Source: Rhizobium sp. BK399
GTDB taxonomy: Bacteria; Pseudomonadota; Alphaproteobacteria; Rhizobiales; Rhizobiaceae
Length of the DNA stretch: 64,000 nt
Assembly: GCF_014194695.1 (NCBI RefSeq)
Contig: NZ_JACIAH010000009.1
Location: forward strand, 1 to 64,000
Reading direction: 5' to 3'
Shown here piece by piece: positions 1-9,684 of this stretch (positions are counted from its first letter, which is position 1; every line of letters starts with the position of its first letter). The notes beneath the pieces were generated by a model. It was not told the origin of the DNA and ran no database searches. It saw only the letters and a list, made by a program, of their open reading frames with translations. The position numbers were made by a program, and so were the translations under genes.

Positions 1-128
1 AGCACGAAGTCGGCATCGGTGTTGCTGTCGACATTGCCGTGGATCACCGTGAACTCGTCGCCGTTCAGCACCTCGTGCGTCACCACCACCTGGCCTGCCG
101 CCGTCAGCGAGCCACCCGAGGCTCGCAT
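1..128 (-). CDS. C-terminal-like fragment of an RTX/VCBS-type calcium-binding protein, partial
   Basis: The reverse strand is open from an ATG at 128 to the window edge (43 codons). It reads a beta-rich stretch ending in GNVDSNTDADF, which resembles the tail of secreted RTX or cadherin-like proteins, where an acidic repeat is followed by an ADF-type strand near the C-terminus. The reading frame runs off the window, so length and start are unknown. The ATG may be internal, with the gene truncated upstream, because the next 340 bases hold no gene and an IS relic follows. If it is a type I secretion substrate it could use the exporter at 29-31 kb. That is inference. Confidence 0.4.
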   Translation of the reverse strand, partial: MRASGGSLTAAGQVVVTHEVLNGDEFTVIHGNVDSNTDADFV

Positions 129-472
129 GAAGTGTTGCACACCGTCCAAAGATGTCAGTCAGGCTTTCGCCCTGAGCATTCCGCAGGATGAAATCTAGAT
201 CTGAACGAATAGATTGTACGATGACACCCTCCCCTAAGTTGCCCATTGCCTGGACAAAGCTTCGCACTTCGCACAAACGAAGTGCGCTGCCGGCTGAACA
301 GTCGCCGGAGCTATGGCCGAGACAGTTGGTAGGTCCCCAAGAACCACCCTTCGATCATTATGCAGTTCCCAGGACCAGTGCGCGAGGGAACGAGGTCGAA
401 CAACTCCCGAGTCCTTAGTCTAAGACCAAAGTCGAAATTCGGATCGTGCCCACTGCAGTGGTTGGTTGCTAA
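129..472. other. Gene-free stretch
   Basis: I see no convincing coding sequence, RNA gene or repeat here. The short open frames have no ribosome binding site and no recognisable protein similarity. It lies between the RTX-like fragment and the 3' end of an IS110 relic and is probably junk left by insertion and deletion. Confidence 0.5.
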
Positions 473-1020
473 CTACGCAGCAACAGGCAAGCTCTCCCGT
501 GTCCAGCAGAATTCGGTTCCGTCACTCCACATGCGATGCATGATCACCGCAAGCCGTCGAGCCAACCCGACAACCACCTTTTGCCTGCCGCGGCGTCTGG
601 CGATATTCGTCGCCCACGCTTTTAGCCACGACCATTTCTTGACGTTTACAAGCAGGACTTGTGCTGCTTGTAAAGCATCATCGCGTCACCGCAACAGGAT
701 ACGCCCCCGACCCGCTTGCTTTCACCAGGCTCATTCAGTTTCGGCGTCAGCCCGAGCACAGAACCGACCGCCTTTGCATGCCTCGTCTCGATGCAGATCA
801 CCGGCAATCCTGCCGTGGCAATTCCTTCATAAAGCCATTGCGACAGTGGTCCGGCTTCAAGACCGATCCGCTCAATCTGCCACTTCGGATCCTTGATCAC
901 TGAGATCAAATCCTCAGGGTGACTGGCAACTTTCACCTCTCGGCAAATTTTGCCTGTGTCATCAACAATGCAGACCGCGGTCCCTTTCACCGACACATCC
1001 AGTGCGCATTAGTGTTTCAT
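473..1020 (-). pseudogene. IS110-family transposase relic (internal deletion, early stop, frameshift)
   Basis: Reading from an ATG at 1020 the product begins M-K-H-stop and then continues CALDVSVKGTAVCIVDDTGK, the usual N-terminus of the DEDD domain of IS110-family transposases. The fourth codon, normally Tyr or similar, is TAA. After ETRHAKAV the sequence jumps directly to LTPKLNEPGE and CGDAMM, the C-terminal Transposase_20 region with its serine-recombinase-like fold, so roughly the middle half is deleted. A frameshift near 646 moves the tail (VNVKKWSWLKAWA, then LAVIMHRMW) to another frame, which ends with TAG at 473-475. Full members are about 340 residues; this is clearly inactive. IS110 elements use a bridge RNA encoded next to the transposase gene. 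Confidence 0.85.
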
Positions 1021-1095
1021 GCTGCGCTTCTCCCTTTGATGTTTGAGGCTGTTGAGAGACATGACCTCGTTTGACCATCAGCCAGAAGCGCAGCA
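1020..1095. repeat. Perfect 12-bp inverted repeat just upstream of the IS110 relic
   Basis: TGCTGCGCTTCT at 1020-1031 is exactly complementary to AGAAGCGCAGCA at 1084-1095, with a 52-bp spacer. It starts at the transposase start codon and lies in the non-coding 5' flank, where IS110-group elements carry their end and bridge-RNA gene. It may be a (sub)terminal repeat or a bridge-RNA stem. The repeat is seen directly; the role is inferred. Confidence 0.6.
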
Positions 1096-1223
1096 CCGCA
1101 ATCCACAATGGTCACACTGAGACGGAAAGCCGAATATCCCATCTAATCGCACTCCGTTCGTCAAGGCGGTCAGGGCGTTCGGCATTTTCGCAACGCGGTA
1201 TCAATAGACTAATTGGGTCGGGC

Positions 1224-1537
1224 CTAAGCGGCCAAGTCGATTGCGTCCGCACAGCGTATGGTGCCCGCATTTCTGATCAGGATGTCGAGCTTTCCAAAGG
1301 TCCTGACCGTCTCGTCGACGATTGCGTTGACCGGCTCTATCGAACTAGGATCGGCCTTGATGGCCTGAAAACCTGCGCCGGTCTGGCCACTGCAGCCTCG
1401 GTTTCGTCCATCGCCGTGCGGCCGACCGCTACGATGGAGTCACCGGCCGCAGCCAAGGCGACGGCGATCGCCTGGCCAAGGCCGGGATTGGCACCGGTAA
1501 CAACAGCCACCTGTCCTGAAAGGTCGAACATGGCCAT
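1224..1537 (-). pseudogene. kduD: KduD-like short-chain dehydrogenase remnant
   Basis: From ATG 1537 the reverse strand reads MFDLSGQVAVVTGANPGLGQ, the TGxxxGxG cofactor motif of classical SDRs, closest in style to 2-dehydro-3-deoxy-D-gluconate 5-dehydrogenase (KduD). After about 60 codons the frame breaks. Shifted by one frame, the sequence continues DETVRTFGKLDILIRNAG and DAIDLAA, then meets TAG at 1224. The NAG motif is present, but the catalytic Tyr-x-x-x-Lys half is missing. A normal KduD is about 250 residues, so this is a dead fragment. It directly follows a cupin/KduI relic, consistent with decay of a former pectin/uronate operon. Confidence 0.75.
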
Positions 1538-1538
1538 C

Positions 1539-1860
1539 TCAGGCTCGCTTCAGGAATTCGGCGCGATGCGGCGTGAAGGAATCGATCAACCGGCCCTTTT
1601 CCAGCGCCTTGACGCCGTGGACAAGGTTGGGCCGGAAACGCTGGCCTCCGCCCTCGTCAAGGGTTTCGGTACACCCCGGTTGGCATCGGCGATGCCGATA
1701 TGTTTGCCGGGATGGCGGACATGCGCCGGGGCGCTCAGCAGGTAGAATGTACCGGCTGCTCGACCGAGGCCTACCGGAACGTCACGGTTAATCGGCAGCA
1801 TCTTCATTTGGTCGGGCGGCAAGAACCAAAGCAGGTGGTCTGGATCCGACTGCAGGACAG
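1539..1860 (-). pseudogene. KduI / cupin-protein remnant (frameshifted fusion)
   Basis: Two pieces lie in different reverse frames. The upstream piece contains FYLLSAPAHVRHPGKHIGIA, which matches the conserved FYLLSAPAH core of 5-keto-4-deoxyuronate isomerase KduI. The downstream piece reads RFRPNLVHGVKALEKGRLID and SFTPHRAEFLKRA before TGA at 1539-1541; this looks like the C-terminus of a small cupin protein of the kind found beside kduD genes. The join lies near 1680. The next ATG (1537) starts the KduD relic, preserving the operon order. Neither piece could make a working enzyme. Confidence 0.6.
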
Positions 1861-2875
1861 CCAGCGCTCACAGGCGTGCCGGCACAAATGGATCAGGATA
1901 GTGTCATCGACGTAGCCATCGTTTCATTTGGCGGGAACGACACAACGACGCCGTTGCGACGATCGCAGAGCTCCCGGCTGCGGCGACGCAGCTCGAGGTT
2001 CGCAAAAAAATCGGTCCAAATGTTGCCCCGCTGGAACGGATTTGCAGAGCTCTGTTTAACCTCGATGCTCTTCGTCGACACGTTGCGGAATTCGAGAAAC
2101 CTCCACCGCGCGATGTATGCGAATCCGTTCGCTCGCCAACAAACGCCGTTTCAAAACCAAACCCTTTTCGGTGAGGCGGCATCTTTTGTTGTCGGGGTTA
2201 CTGTCGAGGAATTCGATGAGATCCAGTTCGCGGGCATGCCGTACTGTCTTCACCCCTACGTCCCTTGGGATTGAGCGCCAGGATCGGGGTCCGAGATTGA
2301 GGATCAAAATCCTGAGTCCTGTCGTCATGGATCTCGGCATGGCAACCCTCTAAGCGCCAACGAACCGCATTCAAGGAGCGCAAGATCAACAGGGCCTCAA
2401 CGCATTAAGCGCGAGGCCCTCGGTATCGCGGCGCCCCAACCCGCGATACCGGCCACGGCTAGTTGTGGCCCTTGAACAATATGCAATCCTCAGCAATCTA
2501 GCATCGGTCTTTGGTCGCGTGATGGTCGGGACGTTGGTCGATCTCTCCAAAGGATCAAATCCGACTCCGGTGGGCGGGCGGGCAACTCAGCCATCGTGCC
2601 TGAAGAGCGGCGGGTTGCGGCCCTATCGCAGTCACGAAGGACCGTGAATCGGTCTTCGATCCGGGATTTCGGTGGACCTTCAAAGACCCCCACGACCGTC
2701 TCGCCAATATGGTGGTTTCCGTCACGAGCCCGCGCTTTGCCGCCGCCCAGTCCACGATGGGAATTCTGGGAATCTTAGCATCGACGGCTCCCTGTCTTGC
2801 CCTTAAGCTCGTTGAACCGCGAATTATCCTCCGTGGAAATATCCCGGTTACTGATCGGACCAGGGTCCGGCCTCA
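1861..2875. other. Degraded region without an intact gene
   Basis: About 1 kb between the uronate-gene relics and the IS5 relic. Apart from a possible winged-helix fragment at 2112-2262 (listed separately) I recognise nothing. Open frames on both strands are short, overlap each other and lack ribosome binding sites. Confidence 0.5.
2112..2262 (-). pseudogene. Possible MarR-like winged-helix fragment
   Basis: The reverse frame contains TVRHARELDLIEFLDSNPDN followed by KRCRLTEKGLVLKRRLL. This pattern resembles the recognition helix and wing of MarR-type regulators, where a hydrophobic helix is followed by a charged hairpin and RLTxKG. No N-terminal dimerisation helix and no plausible start are present. 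It sits among other relics, so it is most likely a fragment; chance resemblance is possible. Confidence 0.25.
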
Positions 2876-3036
2876 CTACAGCCACCAGATGACGGCTGCG
2901 GCGAGAGCGACGGCGCCCATGACGTTTTTGATGTTGCGATCAAAGCGGGTGGCGAGGCGACGCCAGTCCTTGAGACGGCAGAACATACGCTCGACGACGT
3001 TACGCTGCTTGTAAGCGGCGCGGTCAGGGCCATTCC
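2876..3036 (-). pseudogene. IS5-family transposase, C-terminal relic
   Basis: The last 50 or so residues of the reverse open frame read YKQRNVVERMFCRLKDWRRL, then ATRFDRNIKN and VIWWL before the stop. This is the well conserved end of the IS5-family DDE transposase, including the catalytic Glu in the NxVERxF motif. Upstream of about 3036 the frame stays open but no longer resembles a transposase, so the N-terminal part with the two catalytic Asp residues is lost. It marks a past insertion between the uronate relics and the FAD dehydrogenase gene. Confidence 0.8.
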
Positions 3037-3260
3037 CTACTGCTGTGGCGGCAATGTAGCCATCAGCCGTGCCGAGCGAGTAAAACTGTGAAGCCGCTAG
3101 ATTGAAGGACAGTATGCGCTTTGAAAAATGGGGTAGCACTTCGCTCTCAAGCATCAGCGGTGGCACTCGAGATATAGGCGCCAACCGCTGCAGCTTCCCT
3201 CAAATCATTGGAGCGAACGGATTACTGTCTCTCATTTCCTCACGCGAGGGCGGCTCGCAA

Positions 3261-5822
3261 TCACGTGCGCGGCTTCAGGTTCTCCGGGTCGTAGATCGGC
3301 TTGTAGCCGACACTGATGACTTCAACCGGGTAGGTTTCGGCGAAATATTCGACATTCAGCTTGCGGCCGACCTCGCAGTACTCCCACGGGAGATAGGCGA
3401 GCGCGATGTTCTTGCCGACCGTCGGACCGTAGGCGACGGAGGTGGTGTAGGATATGCGGCCAACGCTATCGACTAGCGTCTTGCCGGTTTCCGGGTCCAT
3501 GACCGGCATGGAGCCGACGGGGTAGCGTTTGACCCCCTTGCTGTCGGTGTTCTCGGTCATGACGAGCGTGCAAAGCATCGCCGGCTGATGGTCGCGCGCC
3601 TTGTATTCCAGGTGCTTGGCCTTGCCACGGAAATCGGCTTCCTTGACCTTCGGACGAGCGAGGTCAGCTTCCAGCAGGTTATACTGGGTGAGCAGGTCGC
3701 CGTTCTGCAGACGCAGCGACTTTTCCATGCGGCGCGAGTTGGCGTAGGTTTCGACGCCGAATGGCATGACGCCAGTGGCGCGCAGTGTGTCCCAGACGGC
3801 GAGGCCGTCCTCGTACTTCATGTGCAGTTCCCAGCCCTGCTCGCCGACATAGGAAATGCGGAAGGCAGTGACCGTCTTGCCCGCAATCTCGACCGGCTTG
3901 ATGGCCGCGAAGGCGAAGTTTTCGGGGTCGAGCGCAGCCGGATCGGCCACGACCTTCTTCAGCGTCTCGCGGGCGTTCGGACCCCAGATGCCGATGGTGA
4001 TAAACTTTTCCGAGACATCGGTGATGGTGACGTCGAGGCCGCGATCCTCGGCCACGCGCTTCATGTAATGGAAATCGCGCGGGCCGGCGTCGGCGCCGTT
4101 GATGAGGCGGCAACGATCGGTCATGCGGATAACGGTGAAGTCGGCGCGCACCATACCCTCATCGTCGAGGAAGTGGGTATAGATGCCCTTGCCGATGTTC
4201 CCGTCACCGCCGATCTTGGCGGCGCAGAGCCATTCCAAGAGCTCGACATGGTCGGGGCCTTCGAGGTCAACGATATGGAAATGGCTGAGGTTGACGATGC
4301 CGCAATCCTCGCTCATCGCCAGATGCTCGGCATTGGATACGCGCCAGAAGTGGCGGTTGTCCCATTCGTTTTCGCGGAGCGGAACGCGGTCTGCGTATTT
4401 CTCCAGAAGATGCTCGTTGGCGGCATAGCCATGGGCGCGTTCCCAGCCGCCCAATTCCATGAAGTAGCCGCCAAGCTCCTTCTCGCGCTCGTAGAAGGGC
4501 GAGCGCTTGGCGTTGCGGCCGGAGAGGTAGGGTTCGCGGGGGTGAACGGCGGGGAAGTAGATCTTCTGCGCGGCCTCGTAGCAACGGCCGGCGATGAATT
4601 CCTCGGTCAGCTGGTGCGGATAGAAGCGGGCGTAGTCGATCGAGTTGTGGTCGATCTCGGTGCGGCCGTCGGTGATCCAGTCGGCGATGAGCTTGCCGTA
4701 GCCCGGACCGTCCTTGACCCAGATGGCGATGCAGTACCAGAGACCGCGCACCTTCTGGCTCTCGCCGCAGGAGGGGCCGCCGGCGGCGGAAACCTGCAAC
4801 AGGCCGTTGAAGGAGTGTCCTTCGTTATAGCCGAGTTCGCCGAGGATCGGCGTCAGCTCCATGGCTTTTTCGAGCGGCTCGAGGATCTGCTCCATTTCGA
4901 GGTCGCGCTGCGAGGGCGAGAGGCGCGCTTCGTGCTTCTCGAGCAGTTCGCGCGGATGACACATGCGCGGATTGGTGGTTTCGTAGTAGCCCCACTCGAT
5001 CTGGCCGCCTTCTGTCGTCTTCGGGTCGCCGGTGTCGCGCATATAGGCCGAATTGCCCTGGTCGCGCAGCAACGGGAAGCCGATTTCCTTGCCCGTGCCT
5101 TCGAACTCGTTGTAGGGGCCGAAGAAGGTCAACGGATGATCGACCGGCATGACCGGCAGGTCCTCACCGACCATCTCGGCAATCAGGCGGCCCCAGAGGC
5201 CCGCGCAGACGATGACGTGGTCGGCCATGATGGTGCCGCGGTGGGTGACGACGCCCTTGATGCGGCCGCCTTCGACGATCAGCGACTGGGCCGGCGTGTT
5301 GCCAAACATCCTGAGCTTGCCGGACTTCTCGGCTGCGTCGACGAGCTTGCCGGCAACCGTCTGCGAGCGTGGGATGACGAGGCCGGCGTCGGGATCGAAC
5401 ATGCCGCCCTGAACCTGATCTTCCTCGATCAGCGGGAACATGTCCTTGATCTCTGCGGGCGAGACATAGCGGGCGTTGGTGCCGAAGGCCTTGGCGGAGG
5501 TGAGCTTGCGCTTGATTTCGTCCATCCAGGAGTCATCGCCGGTGCGAGCGACTTCAAGGCCGCCAATGCGGGAGTAGTGGCCCATTCTCTCGTAGAAATC
5601 GATGGAATACTGGGTTGTCCAGACCGAGAGATAGTCGTGGCTGGTGGTGTAACAGAAGTCGGAGGCGTGGGCGGTCGAGCCGATGTCAGTCGGGATACCC
5701 GATTTGTCGATGCCGACGATGTCGTCCCATCCGCGTTCGATCAGGTGATGCGCGATCGAAGCGCCAACGATGCCGCCGAGACCGATGATGACGACTTTTG
5801 CCTTGCTTGGAAATTCCGCCAC
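3261..5822 (-). CDS. FAD-dependent dimethylglycine/sarcosine dehydrogenase-like protein with GcvT domain
   Basis: Encodes 853 residues from a GTG start at 5822, chosen because AGAAGGAA lies 7 bases upstream; the longer frame to 5867 has no such signal. The N-terminus has the dinucleotide-binding motif GLGGIVGASI (FAD), followed by a DAO-type oxidoreductase domain to about residue 430. The C-terminal half is a folate-binding aminomethyltransferase (GcvT) domain with the typical YVGEQGWELH signature. Enzymes of this build oxidise N-methyl groups of dimethylglycine, sarcosine or related amines and pass the one-carbon unit to tetrahydrofolate. The exact substrate cannot be read from sequence. The neighbours are relics, so the gene is monocistronic. 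It appears intact. Confidence 0.85.
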   Translation of the reverse strand: MAEFPSKAKVVIIGLGGIVGASIAHHLIERGWDDIVGIDKSGIPTDIGSTAHASDFCYTTSHDYLSVWTTQYSIDFYERMGHYSRIGGLEVARTGDDSWMDEIKRKLTSAKAFGTNARYVSPAEIKDMFPLIEEDQVQGGMFDPDAGLVIPRSQTVAGKLVDAAEKSGKLRMFGNTPAQSLIVEGGRIKGVVTHRGTIMADHVIVCAGLWGRLIAEMVGEDLPVMPVDHPLTFFGPYNEFEGTGKEIGFPLLRDQGNSAYMRDTGDPKTTEGGQIEWGYYETTNPRMCHPRELLEKHEARLSPSQRDLEMEQILEPLEKAMELTPILGELGYNEGHSFNGLLQVSAAGGPSCGESQKVRGLWYCIAIWVKDGPGYGKLIADWITDGRTEIDHNSIDYARFYPHQLTEEFIAGRCYEAAQKIYFPAVHPREPYLSGRNAKRSPFYEREKELGGYFMELGGWERAHGYAANEHLLEKYADRVPLRENEWDNRHFWRVSNAEHLAMSEDCGIVNLSHFHIVDLEGPDHVELLEWLCAAKIGGDGNIGKGIYTHFLDDEGMVRADFTVIRMTDRCRLINGADAGPRDFHYMKRVAEDRGLDVTITDVSEKFITIGIWGPNARETLKKVVADPAALDPENFAFAAIKPVEIAGKTVTAFRISYVGEQGWELHMKYEDGLAVWDTLRATGVMPFGVETYANSRRMEKSLRLQNGDLLTQYNLLEADLARPKVKEADFRGKAKHLEYKARDHQPAMLCTLVMTENTDSKGVKRYPVGSMPVMDPETGKTLVDSVGRISYTTSVAYGPTVGKNIALAYLPWEYCEVGRKLNVEYFAETYPVEVISVGYKPIYDPENLKPRT

Positions 5823-6329
5823 GTGCCGGTTCCTTCTTGGTTCTTCGACGAATGTGCCACGGCACATCCAATTTTCAATTCTCGGTCAGACCTCTTCGCA
5901 TAAAAACCACGATGTTGGGCAGCTCATAATCGTCATTGGCTCCGCCCCCCGCGACATCGGCGCAATCGCGCCGGCCTAGGTTGAGGCTTGATCAACTCGA
6001 CATCGCTGATCGCCTTAGTCCTTATGTTCCTGGGTGAAGGTGGCCCGTCCCCTCGCTAAGCTGAATTCGGGGATTGCTCTGGATAGGCCTGAGCGAGGTC
6101 CCCATATTTGGACGGCCCCCATCTTGAGGTTACCGCGCGCCCCTAAAGTCGTCCGCACACTACCCGGCCGAGTTCTTTGGATAGCTGGCTGCCCTGGCTC
6201 AATAGTCGCTCGGAAGATGGAGCACGGATGCCCTGGCCCAGAGATGAAAGCAGAAGGCTTTGCGAGGCAGAGCGGTGTAATCTCGCAATGGGCTCAATGC
6301 CAGCGTCTGGCGAAAAAGGCCACTCAGAG
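5823..6329. other. Intergenic region upstream of the FAD dehydrogenase
   Basis: About 500 bases that should include the promoter of the FAD dehydrogenase gene on the reverse strand. No -35/-10 pair or operator stands out. The part nearest 6330 is probably the decayed 3' half of the LacI-type gene that follows. Confidence 0.4.
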
Positions 6330-6647
6330 CGGGCTTGCCAGAGCGCCAGAACACAAGGGCCAGCTTCGCCCGAGCAACTGCTTACGACTTCACCGATGCC
6401 TTTTACCAGCTCAGCAAAGAAGGGGTTGGTTATGGCGGAGATGATTCCCCCGATGGTTCCGGTTTTTGATCGGCGAAGCGAATGTGCAACTCATCGCGAC
6501 TGTAACGGAGATCGGTGATTGCCCTCCAGGGACACGAAGCTTAGTCTCGGGTGTCACAAACCACGATTGATTGGTTAAGTGACTTACCGTCGCGACGGAA
6601 ACGCCTGCCTCGTTCGCAACATCGCGAACTGTTGCCATTCTCTCCAT
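6330..6647 (-). pseudogene. LacI-family regulator, broken N-terminal half
   Basis: From ATG 6647 (or 6638) the product reads MATVRDVANEAGVSVATVSH, the classic LacI helix-turn-helix, and then TPETKLRV of the hinge region. A deletion and frame change follow. In another frame the sequence resumes RSKTGTIGGIISAITNPFFA and ELVKGIG, the start of the periplasmic-binding-protein-like effector domain, and then loses similarity. A normal member has about 340 residues. The original target is unknown; the gene lies between the FAD dehydrogenase and the GGDEF-EAL gene. Confidence 0.8.
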
Positions 6648-7009
6648 CCAACCTCAGCAATCACCGGATGTTGAGCAAAACAGTTGTCAACTCGGCAGAG
6701 GATTGCGAGAATAACCTCGATACTGGCGTCGCGCGCGGGACGAAGACTTCTTGACCCGCATTGGCCCCACGTCTCCAGCGCCGTAGCGTTTCAGCTATCG
6801 GCCTCACTCCCGCAACAAAATGCGCCATGCAGGGTGAACGCGCCTGACGCTATCAAAGGGGCGCGCGGGACCGCACTGACGTTGCGGACACAGGTCTTCG
6901 GCTGTTCCGAAGGTTCGTCCGCCGCTGACCGGTAGTCTCCTGCCAATAGCCGAGGACCAAAAGCGAATGGACGAGCAAATCACAGGTATGCGCGCTTTCG
7001 AAAAGAGCC
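6648..7009. other. Gene-free stretch
   Basis: Between the LacI relic and the end of the GGDEF-EAL gene. I find no recognisable gene, hairpin terminator or repeat. Confidence 0.45.
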
Positions 7010-8752
7010 CTAATTGGAGGGCAAAATCCTGGCTCGTCCTGCCATAGCAGCAATCGCGGCTGCGGGCTGTGGCTTGCCATATCTGTAGCCCTGGACACCT
7101 TTACATCCGAGCCTCTTGAGAAAGGCTTCTTGCTCCGCTGTCTCAACCCCTTCTGCGATGGTATGAAGCCCCAGTTCATTTCCCATCGAAACAATAGCGC
7201 GTACAATCGCGGCGTCTTGAGGTTTTGTCAGTAGTTCACCTACGAACGACCGATCGATCTTCAGAGTTGTAAGCGGGAAACGTTGAAGCGAACTCAGCGA
7301 AGCAAATCCGGTCCCGAAATCATCGAAGGCGATGTCGATGCCGAGCGCTCGCAGATCGCGCATTGCTGAAAAGGAATTGCCGTCATCAAGGAGAGCAATT
7401 GTCTCAGTAACCTCCAGCTCCAGCATCGAAGGCTTTAACCCATGTTTTTCGAGGGCACGGCGCACTTGCTGTACCAACGACGGAGAACGAAACTGCGCTG
7501 CAAAGAGGTTCACGCCAACCTTGAGGTCGTCGACGCCCTGTCGCTGCCATTCGGCCAGTTGACGACACGCCTCGTCGAGTATCCACCAGCCGATGGGCAA
7601 CGCCAGGGAACTGGTTTCGAGCGCGGCTAGGAATGTTCCTGGAAATAACAAGCCCTTTTGCGGATGGCGCCAACGCAGCAGCGCCTCGACGCCGAAGATC
7701 TTACCGTCTGTGAGCGATACCTGCGGCTGATAGTGCAACTCAAGTTCATTGAGCCGGAAGGCTCTACGCAAGTCATCAATGACAGCGCGCCGGGAAACTG
7801 CTTCGAGGCGCATGTCAGGTGAGAACACTCGAATGCACCGTCCGCCATCTTGCTTGGCGCGATAGAGGGCGACGTCTGCACTTGCAATGAGCTCCTCCGC
7901 GTCGTTTCCGTCACTTGGACCGAAAGCATAGCCGACACTCGCGCCTATATGGAACAATTCGTGGTTCACTTCGAAAGGTGGTTCAAGCGCGCAGATCACT
8001 TGCGACGCCAGGGACTGGGTGACAAGGGGATCGGTCATTCCTGGCACAAGCATAGCAAATTCGTCCCCTCCAAAGCGTGCGAGAGTCGCTTGCGCTGGCG
8101 TGACGGTCGCGAGACGGATCCCCACCGCCTGCAGCAACGCGTCGCCGGCGGCGTGGCCGGCGCTGTCATTCACCTCTTTGAAGCCATCGAGATCGATCAA
8201 AAGCACAGCGGCTAGCGTTGTTTTCTCGAACAGCTCCGACAGCTGTGCCTCGAAGCGGAAACGGTTGCAAAGGCCGGTTAGGAGGTCATGATGCGCCAAC
8301 CGCATCAGGCGCGCGTCACGCTCCCGAGCCTGCGAAATATCGCGAATGATTGCGCCGACGGCAATCCCTTGTTCGCCGCGCCAAACAGACAGCGCGATGT
8401 CGATCGGAAACTCTGATCCGTCCTTCCTGCGCGCCGTCACCTCGATCGTTTTTCCCGAAAGTGCCGTCCCGCCACCTGCAACAACACGCGCCAGGCCGGC
8501 GCGATGTGCACCGCGCATGCGCTCGGGGACAATGATTTCGATTGGTTGCCCAACCATCTCCTCTCGGTCGAAGCCGAACAGATCGGTCATCGCGCGGTTG
8601 ACGAACTCGATTTTGCCGGTTTCGTCGACGGTGACGAGCGAAAGGGTTGTAGCCTCGGCAAAATTCATGACGTTTGACTGAACCGAAAATTCCATTTGTC
8701 GATCAATCTCGTCATCGATGTTGCTCGGTGAATAAGCCGTACGGCCGCCCAT
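7010..8752 (-). CDS. PAS-GGDEF-EAL cyclic-di-GMP signalling protein
   Basis: 580 residues with no obvious membrane segment. The start at 8752 has a strong AGGAGG about 9 bases upstream. A PAS domain spans about residues 30-140 (FVNRAMTDLFGFDREEMVGQ). The diguanylate cyclase domain spans 150-310 with intact GGDEF at 228-232, but no RxxD inhibitory site at the usual spot before it. An EAL phosphodiesterase domain begins near 320 with EALLRW (356-361), LELEVTE, DDFGTGFASL and IAEGVET, so the metal and catalytic residues look intact. It could make or degrade c-di-GMP; the PAS domain probably senses a cytoplasmic signal. It stands alone and is oriented away from the degraded region upstream. Confidence 0.9.
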   Translation of the reverse strand: MGGRTAYSPSNIDDEIDRQMEFSVQSNVMNFAEATTLSLVTVDETGKIEFVNRAMTDLFGFDREEMVGQPIEIIVPERMRGAHRAGLARVVAGGGTALSGKTIEVTARRKDGSEFPIDIALSVWRGEQGIAVGAIIRDISQARERDARLMRLAHHDLLTGLCNRFRFEAQLSELFEKTTLAAVLLIDLDGFKEVNDSAGHAAGDALLQAVGIRLATVTPAQATLARFGGDEFAMLVPGMTDPLVTQSLASQVICALEPPFEVNHELFHIGASVGYAFGPSDGNDAEELIASADVALYRAKQDGGRCIRVFSPDMRLEAVSRRAVIDDLRRAFRLNELELHYQPQVSLTDGKIFGVEALLRWRHPQKGLLFPGTFLAALETSSLALPIGWWILDEACRQLAEWQRQGVDDLKVGVNLFAAQFRSPSLVQQVRRALEKHGLKPSMLELEVTETIALLDDGNSFSAMRDLRALGIDIAFDDFGTGFASLSSLQRFPLTTLKIDRSFVGELLTKPQDAAIVRAIVSMGNELGLHTIAEGVETAEQEAFLKRLGCKGVQGYRYGKPQPAAAIAAMAGRARILPSN

Positions 8753-9684
8753 CTGCTATCGCCTCCTTTCTAGAAGATCTTTCGTTTGGGGCCAATATAT
8801 CAACCGCAAGTTAGCAAGCTCTGAACAAAAATGAGCCCGCGACATTCCGTGCGCGCGGAAAGAGGGTAGATACCAATAGGCTACCGTCCCCAGGATGCTG
8901 CTGCGCGCTCCACTCGTCCTGATAATGCGAAGAACGTTGTCGTCGCTGTCACTAGATGGTGTTGTAACGGGCGGAGCCCACCTTCGCTATCAATGGAAAG
9001 TGGAAGGGAATGAATTACCGATGAAGCCATTGAGAGATGGGAGCACGCCGACGCAGCGTTCGCATGAGAACGAGCTTATGCGAACAGCGATTGCCGGTAA
9101 GGCTGGCTCCATACCGATGAGCTTTTGTCTTCGTGGATCGCCCGGCGCTTTTATGCGACCTCGCCTCTGGCTTCCTTCAGCATTGCCTCCCCAAAATGTA
9201 TATTTACGCTCCGCCGATTTGAGTCTCTCCGAAGATCCGGTCGTCCGTATCGCCCACATATTCTCGATGGAGCCCACTAGGATCCACCGGATGACGGTCC
9301 CAAATATTCTGCAAGGCCAAATGATTGCGAGCAAGCCTCGACAATCACGCTGCATCAGCGCCGAACGGCCGACGAGTCGCCCGTCATCCCTAAAAGCCAA
9401 TTCCTCGGTCTGCAATGGGCTCACTCGGATCCGGTGTACCAGGGACCGTTGTTATGCTTGCATTCGGACGAACATCAAAACACGCGTAGGTCAAGCGGTG
9501 AGAGTGACGTCGCAAAATTTGTCCGGCCAGAGCCAGCATTTACTGCACGGCGGTATGACGACCTGATATGAGTCATCGCGGTAGTATATTGAGGGAAAGA
9601 CGCTGGAGCTCTTGAACGAATTTGAATCGTTGTCCTTCAATCAGCTGAGCTCGAAATAAATATAGCGCGGGTCGAACAATGGAT
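8753..9684. other. 930-bp stretch without a recognisable gene
   Basis: Open frames exist on both strands (for example 9424 to 8990 reverse, 144 codons, and 8895 to 9566 forward). They overlap one another, lack ribosome binding sites and match no family I know. The part just upstream of 8752 should hold the promoter of the GGDEF-EAL gene. The rest is probably decayed coding DNA. Confidence 0.4.

Noticed and set aside
3588..5903. A 771-codon forward open frame
   Set aside because: It is exactly antisense to the FAD/GcvT dehydrogenase, whose reverse frame has clear domains and a ribosome binding site. High G+C keeps the opposite frame open.
8895..9566. A 223-codon forward frame and a 144-codon reverse frame (8990-9424) in the same stretch
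   Set aside because: They overlap each other on opposite strands, have no ribosome binding site, unusual composition and no recognisable motif. I could not support either.
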